The position numbers and the translations under genes are program-made. The notes below the pieces were generated by a model, which saw only the letters and a list, made by a program, of their open reading frames with translations, ran no database searches and was not told the DNA's origin. Source: Rheinheimera aquimaris (GTDB lineage: Bacteria > Pseudomonadota > Gammaproteobacteria > Enterobacterales > Alteromonadaceae). From it: a stretch of 64,000 bases of DNA. Below are positions 15,683-25,273 of this stretch, piece by piece (within the stretch, counting starts at the first letter, position 1; every line of letters begins with the position of its first letter). Location: positions 1 through 64,000 of the forward strand of contig NZ_JAJAVQ010000003.1 of NCBI RefSeq assembly GCF_020531985.1. Direction: 5' to 3'.

Positions 15683-17002
15683 CTAACCTGCCGGCACAGC
15701 TAAAGGCTGCGACGCAGCCTTAACGTTATGTGGCAGCTGCTTTACCAGCATGGCAAAGCGTAAATCATGCTGTCCGGCCAATTTAACCTTTAGCTGATAA
15801 CAAGCACCCGGCGCCAGCACTATGTCATTATCCTGTTTATCCCGCAGCGCCTGCAGTACAAAAGCATGGTTGCCCTGTGGGGTCATCAGTATAAGATCAT
15901 CCCCAACGGCAAACTGGTTTTTCACTTCCAGCAGAGCAAAACCATCTGCGTCTTGTTCGGCAATAAACTCGCCTACCAGCAACTGCTCTCCCACGCTGTG
16001 GCTGGTGTCATAGTTTTGTAAGTCTTGCGGTTTATGCCGGCGTAAAAACCCTTCGGTAAAGCCACGGTTGGCCATGCCCTCCAGCTCGTCAAGCAGTTGT
16101 GAGTTAAACGCCTTGCCTGCTGCCGCATCATCTATCGCTTGCCGGTACACCTGGGCAGTGCGGGCAACATAGTATGGTGATTTAGTCCGGCCTTCTATTT
16201 TCAGCGAGTGCACGCCCATAGCTGTCAATGCCGGTACATGTTCAATGGCGCGCAAGTCTTTCGAATTCAGAATATAAGTACCGTGCACATCCTCGTCTAT
16301 GGCCATCAGCTCGCCCGGGCGGCCCTGTTCCTCCAGCAATGCGGGCGTGCTGACAGGGTTAAACTGCCCGACCTCATCCTCGCGCGCCGCATGCACCTGA
16401 TACGGCCAGCGACAGCTGTTGGTGCAGGCGCCCTGATTAGGATCACGTTTATTAATGTAGCCCGACAACAAACAGCGCCCGGAGTACGCCATACACAGCG
16501 CACCGTGCACAAACACTTCCAGTTCCATGTCCGGCACTTCCCGGCGAATGTCGCCTATTTCTTCCACCGACAACTCACGCGATAAGATGACCCGCTCTAC
16601 GCCCTGCGACTGCCAGAACCTTACCGCTGCCCAGTTTACCGTATTGGCCTGAACCGATAAGTGCAGTGGCATCTTTGGAAAATGCTGCCGCAGCAGATAT
16701 ATTACGCCGGGGTCCGATACGATCAACGCGTCGGGCCCAAGCGCCACCACCGCTGCCATATCAGACACAAAGCTCGTCAGCTTGCTGTTATGTGGCGCAA
16801 TGTTTACCACCACATAAAACTTTTTCTTCAACTGGTGTGCTTCGCTAATGCCCTCGGCCAGTGTGGCTAAATCGAACTCGTTATTACGTACGCGCAGGCT
16901 GTAACGCGGCTGCCCGGCATACACGGCATCAGCACCGTAGGCAAACGCCAGACGCATTGCTTTTAAGCTGCCCGCAGGCGACAGTAACTCAGGTTTTCTC
17001 AT
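15683..17002 (-). CDS. trhP: tRNA uridine-34 5-hydroxylase (peptidase U32 family)
   Basis: Homologue of E. coli YegQ/TrhP, which makes 5-hydroxyuridine at the tRNA wobble position using prephenate; 439 residues. The U32 signature is present (EVFVHGALCMAYSGRCLLSGYINKR region) with Cys residues including ACTNSCRWPYQV that bind an iron-sulphur cluster. The family start MRKPELLSPAGSL fixes 17002; an in-frame upstream Met at 17032 or 17086 is less likely, though the ribosome binding site is weak for all. First gene of a two-gene operon with the ferredoxin. Confidence 0.92.
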   Translation of the reverse strand: MRKPELLSPAGSLKAMRLAFAYGADAVYAGQPRYSLRVRNNEFDLATLAEGISEAHQLKKKFYVVVNIAPHNSKLTSFVSDMAAVVALGPDALIVSDPGVIYLLRQHFPKMPLHLSVQANTVNWAAVRFWQSQGVERVILSRELSVEEIGDIRREVPDMELEVFVHGALCMAYSGRCLLSGYINKRDPNQGACTNSCRWPYQVHAAREDEVGQFNPVSTPALLEEQGRPGELMAIDEDVHGTYILNSKDLRAIEHVPALTAMGVHSLKIEGRTKSPYYVARTAQVYRQAIDDAAAGKAFNSQLLDELEGMANRGFTEGFLRRHKPQDLQNYDTSHSVGEQLLVGEFIAEQDADGFALLEVKNQFAVGDDLILMTPQGNHAFVLQALRDKQDNDIVLAPGACYQLKVKLAGQHDLRFAMLVKQLPHNVKAASQPLAVPAG

Positions 17003-17125
17003 TGCTTTTGCCCAGACTGAAAAGGCGCTCATTCTAGCGTTTGCGCTGAGTGGGGTTTTGATCTGACGCAATATTGCCACTAACAACAGTGTCGGCTGTT
17101 GTCTTTGTGTTGTATTTTTTTTGCT

Positions 17126-17131
17126 ATAGAA
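17126..17131 (+). promoter_or_regulatory. Extended -10 promoter for the GGDEF gene
   Basis: TGCTATAGA is an extended -10 element (TGn before TATAGA) about 33 bases before the start codon. The -35 is poor, as often with extended -10 promoters. A hairpin (ACAACAG/CTGTTGT, 17084-17103) lies just upstream. Confidence 0.45.
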
Positions 17132-17163
17132 TGGCCGTTAACAGATTGAAAAACGGACATTCG

Positions 17164-18435
17164 ATGGACGCGTTAATTGTAGAACCCAGCCCGACCTACC
17201 AGCGTATCCTGTCACGGATGCTTGAAAGTTACGATTTTAAGCTAACCTTTGTTGACTCAGCGATTGCCGGGCTCAGGCAGCTGAAACTGCAGCGTTTTCA
17301 GATAATTTGTGTTGCGATGTATCTGCCCGATCTTACTGGTATCGAATTTTGCCGGCTGGTGCGCCAGCAAAATGCCAAGGTGCCGATTTTTATCGTTACT
17401 TCAGAAACCGAGCCAACACTGTTATCGTCAGCACTCACTGCCGGTGCTACGGATATTATCCGCAAAGATGATTTGCCCAGGCTGGAAGAGAGCCTGCATG
17501 CACTGATCCCGCTGGGCCCCTTTCGCTATAACATCAGCGGCAAAGCCTTATACCTTGAAGACAGCCTGACGGTAGCCAAGGCCACCGATGCCAAGTTAAA
17601 ACGGCTTGGGCTGCAGATGGATCATGCATTTTCGATCGCCCAGGCCATGCAACTGCTTGGCGATAACAAGTACGAACTTATCATGACCGATATCGTGCTG
17701 CAGGATAATGAAACCGGTATCGATTTTATCCGTGATTTGCGCGCCGATAGCCGCTTTGCGCAAACGCCAATTCTGGCAGTCACCAGCCTGGAGAGTATTA
17801 ACCGCCGTATCCAGGCGCTGCAATCGGGCGCCAATGATTACATCTCCAAGCCGGTGCTGGATGAAGAGTTGTTTGCCCGTATTAATAACCTGATTTCGTC
17901 CACCCGCTTAATTGAGCAGCTAACCCGCGAGCGTCAGCGCTTGTTAGAGCTAGCAACCAAAGATCATCTTACCGGTTTGTATAACCGTCACTTTTTAACC
18001 GAGCTGGCGAAAAGACGCTTTGCCGATGCCAACCGGCAGCAAACGGCACTGTCGGTATTGGTTATCGACATCGATCATTTTAAACAGATAAACGATCAAC
18101 ACGGTCATCAGGTTGGTGACAAGGTGTTAAAGCGAATTGCCGCCATGCTACAGACACTTTGCGGCGCAGAAGACCAGTATGTTGCACGTTTTGGTGGAGA
18201 GGAGTTTGTGGTACTGCTAACAGGATATGATCTGCAGCGTGCTTCTGAGTTGGCCGGGCAGCTGTGTCAAAGCCTGCACCAGCTGCAACCTGAAGGCATA
18301 GCTACCAGCGCCAGCATTGGTGTTGCCACTCTGGCAGCCGGGCAGGAAGAATACTTCGATGAAGTCTTCGCCCGCGCCGACAAAGCCTTGTATCTGGCGA
18401 AACAGCAAGGCCGTAACCGGGCAATAGCACTTTAA
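17164..18435 (+). CDS. REC-REC-GGDEF diguanylate cyclase
   Basis: Response regulator-type enzyme of 423 residues that makes cyclic di-GMP. Residues 1-120 form a first receiver domain in which the phosphoacceptor position reads CVAMYLPD, Ala replacing Asp, so it is probably not phosphorylated. Residues about 125-245 form a second receiver with a normal Asp (LIMTDIVLQD) and Lys (YISKPV). The GGDEF domain (about 260-420) has an intact GGEEF active site; the RxxD inhibitory site is absent (AEDQ in that place). The start at 17164 opens directly on the receiver (MDALIVEPS). No cognate kinase is adjacent. It is divergent from trhP. Confidence 0.93.
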   Translation: MDALIVEPSPTYQRILSRMLESYDFKLTFVDSAIAGLRQLKLQRFQIICVAMYLPDLTGIEFCRLVRQQNAKVPIFIVTSETEPTLLSSALTAGATDIIRKDDLPRLEESLHALIPLGPFRYNISGKALYLEDSLTVAKATDAKLKRLGLQMDHAFSIAQAMQLLGDNKYELIMTDIVLQDNETGIDFIRDLRADSRFAQTPILAVTSLESINRRIQALQSGANDYISKPVLDEELFARINNLISSTRLIEQLTRERQRLLELATKDHLTGLYNRHFLTELAKRRFADANRQQTALSVLVIDIDHFKQINDQHGHQVGDKVLKRIAAMLQTLCGAEDQYVARFGGEEFVVLLTGYDLQRASELAGQLCQSLHQLQPEGIATSASIGVATLAAGQEEYFDEVFARADKALYLAKQQGRNRAIAL

Positions 18436-18450
18436 TTTGGCGGTATTTTA

Positions 18451-19389
18451 TCACTTAGCGGCAGTTTTGTGCTGCTGCAATAGCCATTGGTACAGGTCCG
18501 AACCGGCGTAGACCTGTTTCCAGGCATCATGTCCGGCTTGCTCCAGCATACTGAACCGCACGTTATCATGCCCAAGCTGACGCAGCCGTTCTATGCCCGG
18601 ATAAAAATAGTTTTTGTTGATAGCGAGATCGCGCCCGGCGGCAAATACCCACAGAGGTGTTTTAGCATGGGCGATAGGCGCCATTAAATCCGGATGTCCC
18701 CAGCCTACAATGGGTGCAACCGCCGCAAAAAGCTCTGGCTGCTTACTGGCCAGATACCAGCTACCAAAACCACCATAACTGATGCCGGTTAAATAGCGCC
18801 GCTGTGCATCGACATTAAACTGCTGCTGCACAGTGTCTATGATTACCAACAGATCCTGTTCAGCCCGCTCCCAGCCATCAGGTAACAGCGGTGGTACAGC
18901 TGACATATCGCCGGCAATGGCCGCCGGCACTATCGGTTTGTCGGATGGAAACATTGCCGGCCTTGCCGGTACGCCATCCGTCAGCCGTGCAGGAATAGCA
19001 TCGCGGCTGCGGTTAGCAATATAAGGTACTTTATCCATGCCAAACATATGCAGTTGTGGCACCACAATAATAAAAGGCAGGTCACGCTTTTGAACCCACG
19101 CCTCATATAGCGGGCCATGGATCAGCGTGTAATCGAGCTCGTCCAGGCCGTTACCGCGCTCACCATTGCCATGTAAAAACAGCAGCATTGGCCATTTCTT
19201 ATTCGTATTTTGCTGATAGCCGGAGGGTAAATAGACAAAATACTGCCTGGCAGCGTTGTCGATACTGCTGACATAATCCAAGCGCAGTAACTGTGCGCTC
19301 TGCGCAGTTGCCTCAACTGTCGGCTTATGCGCCGTGCTGCAACCGCTGACCAGCACCAGACACAGCGCAAAATAACTAAACAGCCTCAT
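18451..19389 (-). CDS. Lipoprotein alpha/beta hydrolase (predicted esterase/peptidase)
   Basis: The 312-residue protein has a lipoprotein signal (MRLFSYFALCLVLVSGC, lipobox VSGC) and an alpha/beta hydrolase fold with nucleophile Ser in GISYGGFGS, preceded by the oxyanion segment LLFLHGNGERG, and a likely His in AGHDAW. It resembles predicted peptidases/esterases related to polyhydroxybutyrate depolymerase. The 19389 start follows a very good GGAGGGAGA box; the upstream Met at 19410 overlaps that box. Convergent with the GGDEF gene (15-base gap). Confidence 0.85.
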   Translation of the reverse strand: MRLFSYFALCLVLVSGCSTAHKPTVEATAQSAQLLRLDYVSSIDNAARQYFVYLPSGYQQNTNKKWPMLLFLHGNGERGNGLDELDYTLIHGPLYEAWVQKRDLPFIIVVPQLHMFGMDKVPYIANRSRDAIPARLTDGVPARPAMFPSDKPIVPAAIAGDMSAVPPLLPDGWERAEQDLLVIIDTVQQQFNVDAQRRYLTGISYGGFGSWYLASKQPELFAAVAPIVGWGHPDLMAPIAHAKTPLWVFAAGRDLAINKNYFYPGIERLRQLGHDNVRFSMLEQAGHDAWKQVYAGSDLYQWLLQQHKTAAK

Positions 19390-19427
19390 TCTCCCTCCGA
19401 AAATATCCACCTTAATGGCAACCGCTA

Positions 19428-19892
19428 TCAGCCACCAAACAGTTCTGCGGCGCGTTTTGCCATATCCTCTTCACTGACATCTTCAATATGGGTTGAGATC
19501 ATCCAGCGATGGCCAAAAGGGTCAACCAGACAACCGCTGCGGTCACCATAAAACTGATCGGCAACCGGCATCACCAGCTTAGCGCCAGCTACCGTTGCAC
19601 GTTCAACAAACGCATCTACGTCAGGCACATATAGCATCAGAGTGACCGGGCTGTCACCAAGCATATCCGGGCTTTTACTGCCCCAGTCATCATTCTGTTC
19701 ACTGAGCATAAATACCGCCGCGCCGATGCGCATCTCGGCGTGCATCACGGCGCCAGACGGCATATCCATCCGCATTATCAATTCTGCGCCAAACGCATTC
19801 TGATAAAAATCCAGCGCCTTAGCGGCATTTTTAATCACCAGATAGGGTAACACTGCAGCATAACCTGCCGGAACAGCCTGAACCTTAGACAT
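19428..19892 (-). CDS. VOC-family (glyoxalase/PhnB-like) protein
   Basis: Protein of 154 residues with two beta-alpha-beta-beta-beta modules of the vicinal-oxygen-chelate superfamily, PhnB-like branch: PYLVIKNAAKALDFYQNAFGAE, then MHAEMRIGAAVFMLSE, and the C-terminal VDPFGHRWMISTHIEDVS. Reaction unknown. AAGGAG lies 6 bases before the ATG at 19892; the in-frame ATG at 19898 is too close to it. Confidence 0.88.
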   Translation of the reverse strand: MSKVQAVPAGYAAVLPYLVIKNAAKALDFYQNAFGAELIMRMDMPSGAVMHAEMRIGAAVFMLSEQNDDWGSKSPDMLGDSPVTLMLYVPDVDAFVERATVAGAKLVMPVADQFYGDRSGCLVDPFGHRWMISTHIEDVSEEDMAKRAAELFGG

Positions 19893-19994
19893 AACCATCT
19901 CCTTTTAACCCAACGTTGAAAACGGTTTTAGTATAGCTGGCGTTTTACAGCTTACCCTTTTTCTGTACATCGCTAAAATTAATTAAACGTGCCG

Positions 19995-21737
19995 TTAGCT
20001 CAGCAGCTGCAATTGCGCCAGCTGCTGATACAGCGGGCTGGTTTGCAGCAACTGCTGATGGGTACCACTGGCGATTAACCGGCCCTGCTCCAGCAGCAAA
20101 ATGCGATCGGCATTAATCACCGTGGCTAAGCGGTGCGCAATAATCAGCGTCGTTTTGCCCTGCATCAGGTTATCCAGTGCCTGCTGCACCTGCTGCTCAC
20201 TAATGGCATCGAGCGCGCTGGTCGCTTCATCCAATAGCAGCACCGGCCTGTCCGCCAGAATAGCCCGGGCAATGGCAATGCGCTGTTTCTGACCACCGGA
20301 AAGCCGTACGCCGCGCTCTCCCAGTTGCGTAGCATAGCCGTCGCTGAATTCACGGATAAAACTGTCTGCCCGCGCTGCGACACACGCGGCTATGACCTCG
20401 TGCTCTGTCGCATCGGGGCGGCCATAACGCACGTTCTCTAATACCGAGGTTGCAAAGATCACCGACTCCTGTGGCACCAACGCAAACTGGGCACGAAGCT
20501 CGGCCAAACCGACACTGCTGATATCAATACCGTCGAGCAGGATCTGGCCGCTGGTCGGCTGATAAAAACGCTGTAGCAGTTGGAATAGCGTGGTTTTGCC
20601 GGCGCCGCTTGGCCCGACTAAAGCAATACGCTCGCCCGGTTTCAGCTCAATATTAAGATCGTGTAACACGGTTTTATCCGCCGCAAGCGGATAAGCAAAA
20701 CTGAGCTCGCGAACAGCTAGCCTGCCTTGTACCGGCGCATCAAAAGTTACAGGTATTTCCGGCGAGTATATATCTACCGGCGCTGTCGCAAGCTCAATCA
20801 AGCGCTCGGTTGCACCGGCCGCACGCTGAATATCGCCTATCACTTCACTTATCGTCGCCGCACTACCTGCCACCATCACAGCGTAAAACATAAAAGCTGT
20901 CAGCTCACCGGCACTGATTTTACCGGCCAGCACATCATGTGCGCCAACCCAGCTGATTAACACCATAGCGCTGATACTCAGCAACATCACTGCGGCAATC
21001 AGCAATGAGCGGTAAAAAATCCGCTGCTTTGCTGTCTGCATCACCTGTTCAATACGCCCGGCAAACAACTGTCTGTCGTAAGCTTCATGGCCATAGGCCT
21101 GCACGGTGTGAATTTCATGCAGGCTTTCATCGACATAGGCACCAACATCGGCTAAGCGGTCCTGACTGGCGCGCGATAACACCCTGACCTTACGGCCCAG
21201 CACGATAATCGGCAACAACACCAGCGGCACTGCCAGTAGCACCAGTGCTGTCATCTTAAAACTGGTCAGCGCCATCATCAAAAGGCCACCACACGCCGTC
21301 ACGGTTGAACGCAGCGCCATCGACAAGCTGGAACCGACCACGCTTTGCAGTAACGTCGTATCGGCGGTAAAGCGTGAAATGACTTCACCGGTGCGCATCT
21401 GGCTGTAGAAAGACGGCGAAAGCGTTAACATGTGCTGATACACCTGATTGCGGATATCTGCACTTACCCGCTCGCCGAGCCAAGTCATCAGGTAAAAACG
21501 GCAAAATACCGCTGCGGCAGTAAAGGCACATAACAGCAAAATGCCAACTGTAATGCGGTTGAGCTCGCCGCTGTTGTTCGCCGCAAAGCCCTCATCGACC
21601 AGCAGGCGCACGCCTTGCCCCAGCGCCAGCCAGCTTAGCGAACCTAACAGTAAAAACAGTATCGCCAGCGCCACCTGTTTACGATAAGGCAGTAAAAAAC
21701 CGGCGAGCCACGGCAGCACCTTGTTAACAGGTTGCAT
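19995..21737 (-). CDS. ABC exporter, half-transporter (MsbA/LmrA type)
   Basis: A 580-residue half transporter that works as a homodimer. Residues 1-310 form the six-helix membrane domain; the ATPase domain follows with Walker A GPSGAGKTT, Q-loop, signature LSGGQKQR, Walker B VLLLDEATSALD and the H-loop IIAHRLATV. It belongs to the ABCB-type exporters of lipids, polysaccharide-linked lipids or drugs. It is the last gene in the direction of the polysaccharide run, 96 bases after ybaN, and that run lacks a Wzx flippase, so a lipid-linked glycan substrate is possible but unproven. Confidence 0.9.
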   Translation of the reverse strand: MQPVNKVLPWLAGFLLPYRKQVALAILFLLLGSLSWLALGQGVRLLVDEGFAANNSGELNRITVGILLLCAFTAAAVFCRFYLMTWLGERVSADIRNQVYQHMLTLSPSFYSQMRTGEVISRFTADTTLLQSVVGSSLSMALRSTVTACGGLLMMALTSFKMTALVLLAVPLVLLPIIVLGRKVRVLSRASQDRLADVGAYVDESLHEIHTVQAYGHEAYDRQLFAGRIEQVMQTAKQRIFYRSLLIAAVMLLSISAMVLISWVGAHDVLAGKISAGELTAFMFYAVMVAGSAATISEVIGDIQRAAGATERLIELATAPVDIYSPEIPVTFDAPVQGRLAVRELSFAYPLAADKTVLHDLNIELKPGERIALVGPSGAGKTTLFQLLQRFYQPTSGQILLDGIDISSVGLAELRAQFALVPQESVIFATSVLENVRYGRPDATEHEVIAACVAARADSFIREFSDGYATQLGERGVRLSGGQKQRIAIARAILADRPVLLLDEATSALDAISEQQVQQALDNLMQGKTTLIIAHRLATVINADRILLLEQGRLIASGTHQQLLQTSPLYQQLAQLQLLS

Positions 21738-21833
21738 AGTCGCCCCCGGGGGTAAGTTGATAGCGTGTTAAAAACCTGGCAGGCCAATACGGTGTCATGC
21801 AATATCCTTGGTCAGGGAAAAGTTGAGCGAACA

Positions 21834-22226
21834 TTATTGTTGCGCCGGTAAGGCTTTGATTGCTTCCGGCCGCCGCCACAGCCAGACCGCGACAGCAGAT
21901 AAGAACAGCGGTAACAGCAGTTTTAGCCAAAAAGGCGCGGCGGAAAACTGTAGCGCTATAGCACTTGCCAGCATCATCGCCGATGCCAGCAGCTTAGCCC
22001 GGCGGGACACGATACCGTGACTGCGCCACTGCACCAATGCCGGGCCATATTTCGGATGTGTTAGCAAGCGTTGTTCCAGTGCCGGCCAGCCCTTGCCCGC
22101 CGCCCAGGCACTTAACAGTACAAAGGGCACGGTTGGCAGCCCTGGTAACGGGATGCCGATTAGCCCCAGTAGCAGGCTAACAACGGCCAGTGCACGCCAC
22201 AACAGTATTCGTGTCAGATGCCACAT
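21834..22226 (-). CDS. YbaN-family (DUF454) inner-membrane protein
   Basis: A 130-residue protein with three or four hydrophobic helices. The DUF454 hallmark PLPGLPTVPFVLLSAWAAGKGWP and the HPKYGPALVQWRSHG segment are present. Function unknown; the E. coli member is YbaN. It follows the kelch gene by 21 bases in the same direction. Confidence 0.88.
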   Translation of the reverse strand: MWHLTRILLWRALAVVSLLLGLIGIPLPGLPTVPFVLLSAWAAGKGWPALEQRLLTHPKYGPALVQWRSHGIVSRRAKLLASAMMLASAIALQFSAAPFWLKLLLPLFLSAVAVWLWRRPEAIKALPAQQ

Positions 22227-22247
22227 CAGATTATTACTGCCTTGTGG

Positions 22248-23255
22248 TTAACCCTGGTCATTTCCGTCAACGGTTACCACCTCCAATACCGCTGACGTTG
22301 CATTCAAGCCGGCTTTGGTCGCACCACCCAACACATAGACTTTGTTGTTCAGTGTCACCGCACCCAGACCGTGCCTTGGCAGCGGCATGCTGCCCTGTTG
22401 TTGCCAGCTATCTGCTGCAGCGTCATATTGCCAGACTGGCGCATAAACGCCGCCGTCGTTGTCAAAATACTCGCCACCAAACACCAGTATATGCTGACCC
22501 AGCGCTGCAGCAGCTAAGCCGCCACTGGCCTGCGGCATAGGGGCCAGCTGTTGCCACTGCGACAATGCCGGATCAAAACGCTGTAATAACGCCAGATTGC
22601 CAGCACCGACTTTGCGCCCGCCCATCATATAAAGCTGCTGCTTTAGTTCAACGGCACTGGCGCTGTTTAACGGTGTCGCAACCGGTGCAGCGTTGCTGAC
22701 CGTCAGGCTTAACGGGTCAAACACCCAGTGCCAGTTAACATCGGCCTGATCGCGCCACTGTGCATTCTCAGCACCTGATGGCGAGCGGCCACTGACAAAA
22801 TGAACGTTACCGTTCAGTACCACCGCCACCGTTTCGGTCAGCGGCTTTGGCAGCTGCGCAACATTGCGCCACACTTCTTTGCTTTCATCCAGTAACAGAA
22901 TGTCCGCACTGGCACTCCAGCGTCCGCCATTGGCCTGCACAAAACCACCAAATAAAAACAGTTTACCGGCAACAGAGACAAGATAAGCATGGTGGCGGGG
23001 CTGTGGTAATGCAGGCCCGGCCTGCCACTGATCTGATGCCGGGTCGTAAATTTGTACCTGCGCTGTCATCTGCTGCTGTTCTGCTGAGATCTTATCGCTT
23101 AACCCGCCGGCAACGTATATCTTGCCCTGATGCACTGCCGGGTAAATTTCCTGCACAGCTACAGGCATAGGCGCAAGCGTCTGCCACTGTAATGTATTCG
23201 CCGCGGCGGCAGGCAGTGTCGTCAGCAACAATAGTGATAACAGGGTGTTTCGCAT
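22248..23255 (-). CDS. Secreted kelch-repeat protein
   Basis: A 335-residue beta-propeller with a signal peptide (MRNTLLSLLLLTTLPAAAA). Six kelch-like blades are suggested by repeated VYVAGG, LFLFGG, VHFVSG, LYMMGG, ILVFGG and VYVLGG motifs, each followed by a W-x-x-x-A/G-P-M/L-P-like segment. Periplasmic members include NanM (sialate mutarotase), but no sialic-acid genes are here. It lies between the YdcF-like and YbaN genes and may bind or process the glycan made by this locus (inference). Confidence 0.85.
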   Translation of the reverse strand: MRNTLLSLLLLTTLPAAAANTLQWQTLAPMPVAVQEIYPAVHQGKIYVAGGLSDKISAEQQQMTAQVQIYDPASDQWQAGPALPQPRHHAYLVSVAGKLFLFGGFVQANGGRWSASADILLLDESKEVWRNVAQLPKPLTETVAVVLNGNVHFVSGRSPSGAENAQWRDQADVNWHWVFDPLSLTVSNAAPVATPLNSASAVELKQQLYMMGGRKVGAGNLALLQRFDPALSQWQQLAPMPQASGGLAAAALGQHILVFGGEYFDNDGGVYAPVWQYDAAADSWQQQGSMPLPRHGLGAVTLNNKVYVLGGATKAGLNATSAVLEVVTVDGNDQG

Positions 23256-23270
23256 TAGTCTTCCTCAGGC

Positions 23271-23996
23271 TTACTGTATGTTGATACTGGCCGGCTGTGG
23301 TGCCGGTGCATCATACCAATCGGTCCAGCTGCGCGTTAGTGTATAAACACCATAACTGGCAAACTCTGAAATCAGCTTACTGTACAGGTCGTAGTTCGCC
23401 AGATTAACCGTCAGCAAACATTGCAAATGGCAGTTTAATTGGCGGAACGTCCGGCTGGAGCTGGTCAGGATCTTACTGTCCAGATGGTGATCATTCAGCA
23501 ATTGCTGAACCCGCCAGGCATGGAAGTCAGAGGTCAGCACATAATCTGGCTTTAGTGATGTGTTGCTGACCAGAGTATTAAACTCCTGATACGTATTGTC
23601 GCCACCATAGATGCAATCCACCGCCAGGTTATCAGCCCTGGCCAGCAGATAATCAATATAAGGCTGACAGTAACGGCTGGTGATCACCACACTACTGCCA
23701 TCCGGTAACGAGTCGGCAACCTGCTCTAACCTCGCTCTGGCGCAGGCGGTTAAGTCGTCTTCAGTACCTCCGCAGCCCAACACCACCACCAGGCTACCCG
23801 GCTCAATAGCATACGACGTAAGCTGAGTACTGCTATACAAATGCCGGGCCTGATTGGCGACAAAGCTGTTACCGGTCAGATAATAAAATACCAGCAAAAA
23901 CCATAAGCCTTTTTTACGGTAACGGATGCTGGCCAGCAGCAGCCCCAGCAACACAATATTCTGTGGGTAAAAAAACGGTTCAAAAAATTCCTTCAT
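23271..23996 (-). CDS. YdcF/ElyC-like (DUF218) membrane protein
   Basis: The 241-residue protein has two N-terminal membrane helices (about 10-50) and a DUF218 domain with VVVLGCGGTEDD, SSVVITSRY and YVLTSDFHAWR motifs. Relatives (YdcF, SanA, ElyC) act in envelope polysaccharide or lipid-carrier metabolism. The gene overlaps the polymerase gene by 4 bases, so it belongs to the glycan operon. Confidence 0.75.
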   Translation of the reverse strand: MKEFFEPFFYPQNIVLLGLLLASIRYRKKGLWFLLVFYYLTGNSFVANQARHLYSSTQLTSYAIEPGSLVVVLGCGGTEDDLTACARARLEQVADSLPDGSSVVITSRYCQPYIDYLLARADNLAVDCIYGGDNTYQEFNTLVSNTSLKPDYVLTSDFHAWRVQQLLNDHHLDSKILTSSSRTFRQLNCHLQCLLTVNLANYDLYSKLISEFASYGVYTLTRSWTDWYDAPAPQPASINIQ

Positions 23997-25273
23997 GCCC
24001 TCTCCGTTTCAGTATGGCCAGATGTTGCCTGATGCAACAACAATGCATTACATAATGCCCATGGCAACCACAGCATACCTGAGGTCAGAATATGCCCGGC
24101 AACAGACGACACCAGTAGCAACAGTAAATTCAGCAGCAACAGGCTGCGGCCATAGCCATCAGTACAACACTGTACGCTGTGGCGTAGAAATTCAGCAAAC
24201 GTCAAAAGCCATAGCAATACACCCGCTATGCCATGCAGCACCAGCAAATCAAACCAGTCCAGCTCGGCAAAATACTTTTTCAGATACAAGGCGACACCGC
24301 CCTGGCCAACCCCAAGTAGCTGCTGCCAGGCACTGTATTGCTCTGTCATTACCTGCCAGATCCGGCCGGCATAGTAATCACGTGACGACAGCAGAATGCC
24401 GCTGATGCCACGCTGCTGATAGACAAACTGCAATTTGTCGTAAATGCCAAGCATACGCAGTAACGTCTCACCATTGACGATAACCAGCAGCAGTGCCAGC
24501 AGCATTAACACTACGGCACCCACCACCCATCGCCGGTACTGATACCAGAACGAGCCGTTCTGCATCAGTAAGGGCATCAGCACCACCAGCAGCAATACAC
24601 CAAAAAGCCCGGTCTTGGTCAGCAGCAAAAGCGCTATCAGCAATGAACAACAGCTAAGCAGCAGATAGCGCATTTTGTGCGCCGGCCAGCTCAGTGCCAG
24701 CAAGGCACAGGTCAATACCAGCAGCACCGCAGATAACTCGTTGGTAGAATAAAAGTAGCCTTTGATGCCCAGAAACGATTGGGCCACGCCCTCCAGCGGC
24801 TGATAGGCATTAAAGCCAAAGCCGGCCAGCCCGGCTGCCGTATTCGCCAGCAGTACCGTCGCAGACAGCCATAACGTCAGGTGGCACAGCTTCCGGGCCT
24901 CTGCCGGTGCGCGCTGAAACAGCGAATGCAGGTAGTAAAATGCCAGTAACGGGCTGATAAGTTTAAGTGCCAGCTGCATATCGGCAATCGCCCAGCGCGG
25001 GGCCAGTGCAGGCCAGTTCAGCGCAGGGCCCGCCAACAGCAGTAACAGCGACATAGCAAAGAGCGCCGTCTTTTTAGCCTGGTCATGCAGTAACGACAAC
25101 ACCATCAGCAGCAACAATGTCAGCTTATAAACGGCTGATAGCGCAAAGCTGCTGCCGCTAAGCTGCAACAGCGCACCATTGACGCAATCGATCAGTAAAA
25201 AGGGCGGGATAAGCCAGTGCAGCGCTTTGTCACTACCACGCTGCAACCCGCTAGAAATGGCCTGAACGGTCAT
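23993..25273 (-). CDS. O-antigen polymerase/ligase-like membrane protein
   Basis: A 426-residue protein with about 11-12 hydrophobic segments and a long periplasmic loop near residues 270-345 (YDKLQFVYQQRGISGIL, RDYYAGRIWQVM), the layout of Wzy polymerases and WaaL-type O-antigen ligases. Sequence alone does not separate the two. It is coupled on both sides (shared base with the GT2 gene at 25273, overlap with the ydcF-like gene), so it serves the same glycan. Confidence 0.8.
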   Translation of the reverse strand: MTVQAISSGLQRGSDKALHWLIPPFLLIDCVNGALLQLSGSSFALSAVYKLTLLLLMVLSLLHDQAKKTALFAMSLLLLLAGPALNWPALAPRWAIADMQLALKLISPLLAFYYLHSLFQRAPAEARKLCHLTLWLSATVLLANTAAGLAGFGFNAYQPLEGVAQSFLGIKGYFYSTNELSAVLLVLTCALLALSWPAHKMRYLLLSCCSLLIALLLLTKTGLFGVLLLVVLMPLLMQNGSFWYQYRRWVVGAVVLMLLALLLVIVNGETLLRMLGIYDKLQFVYQQRGISGILLSSRDYYAGRIWQVMTEQYSAWQQLLGVGQGGVALYLKKYFAELDWFDLLVLHGIAGVLLWLLTFAEFLRHSVQCCTDGYGRSLLLLNLLLLLVSSVAGHILTSGMLWLPWALCNALLLHQATSGHTETERA

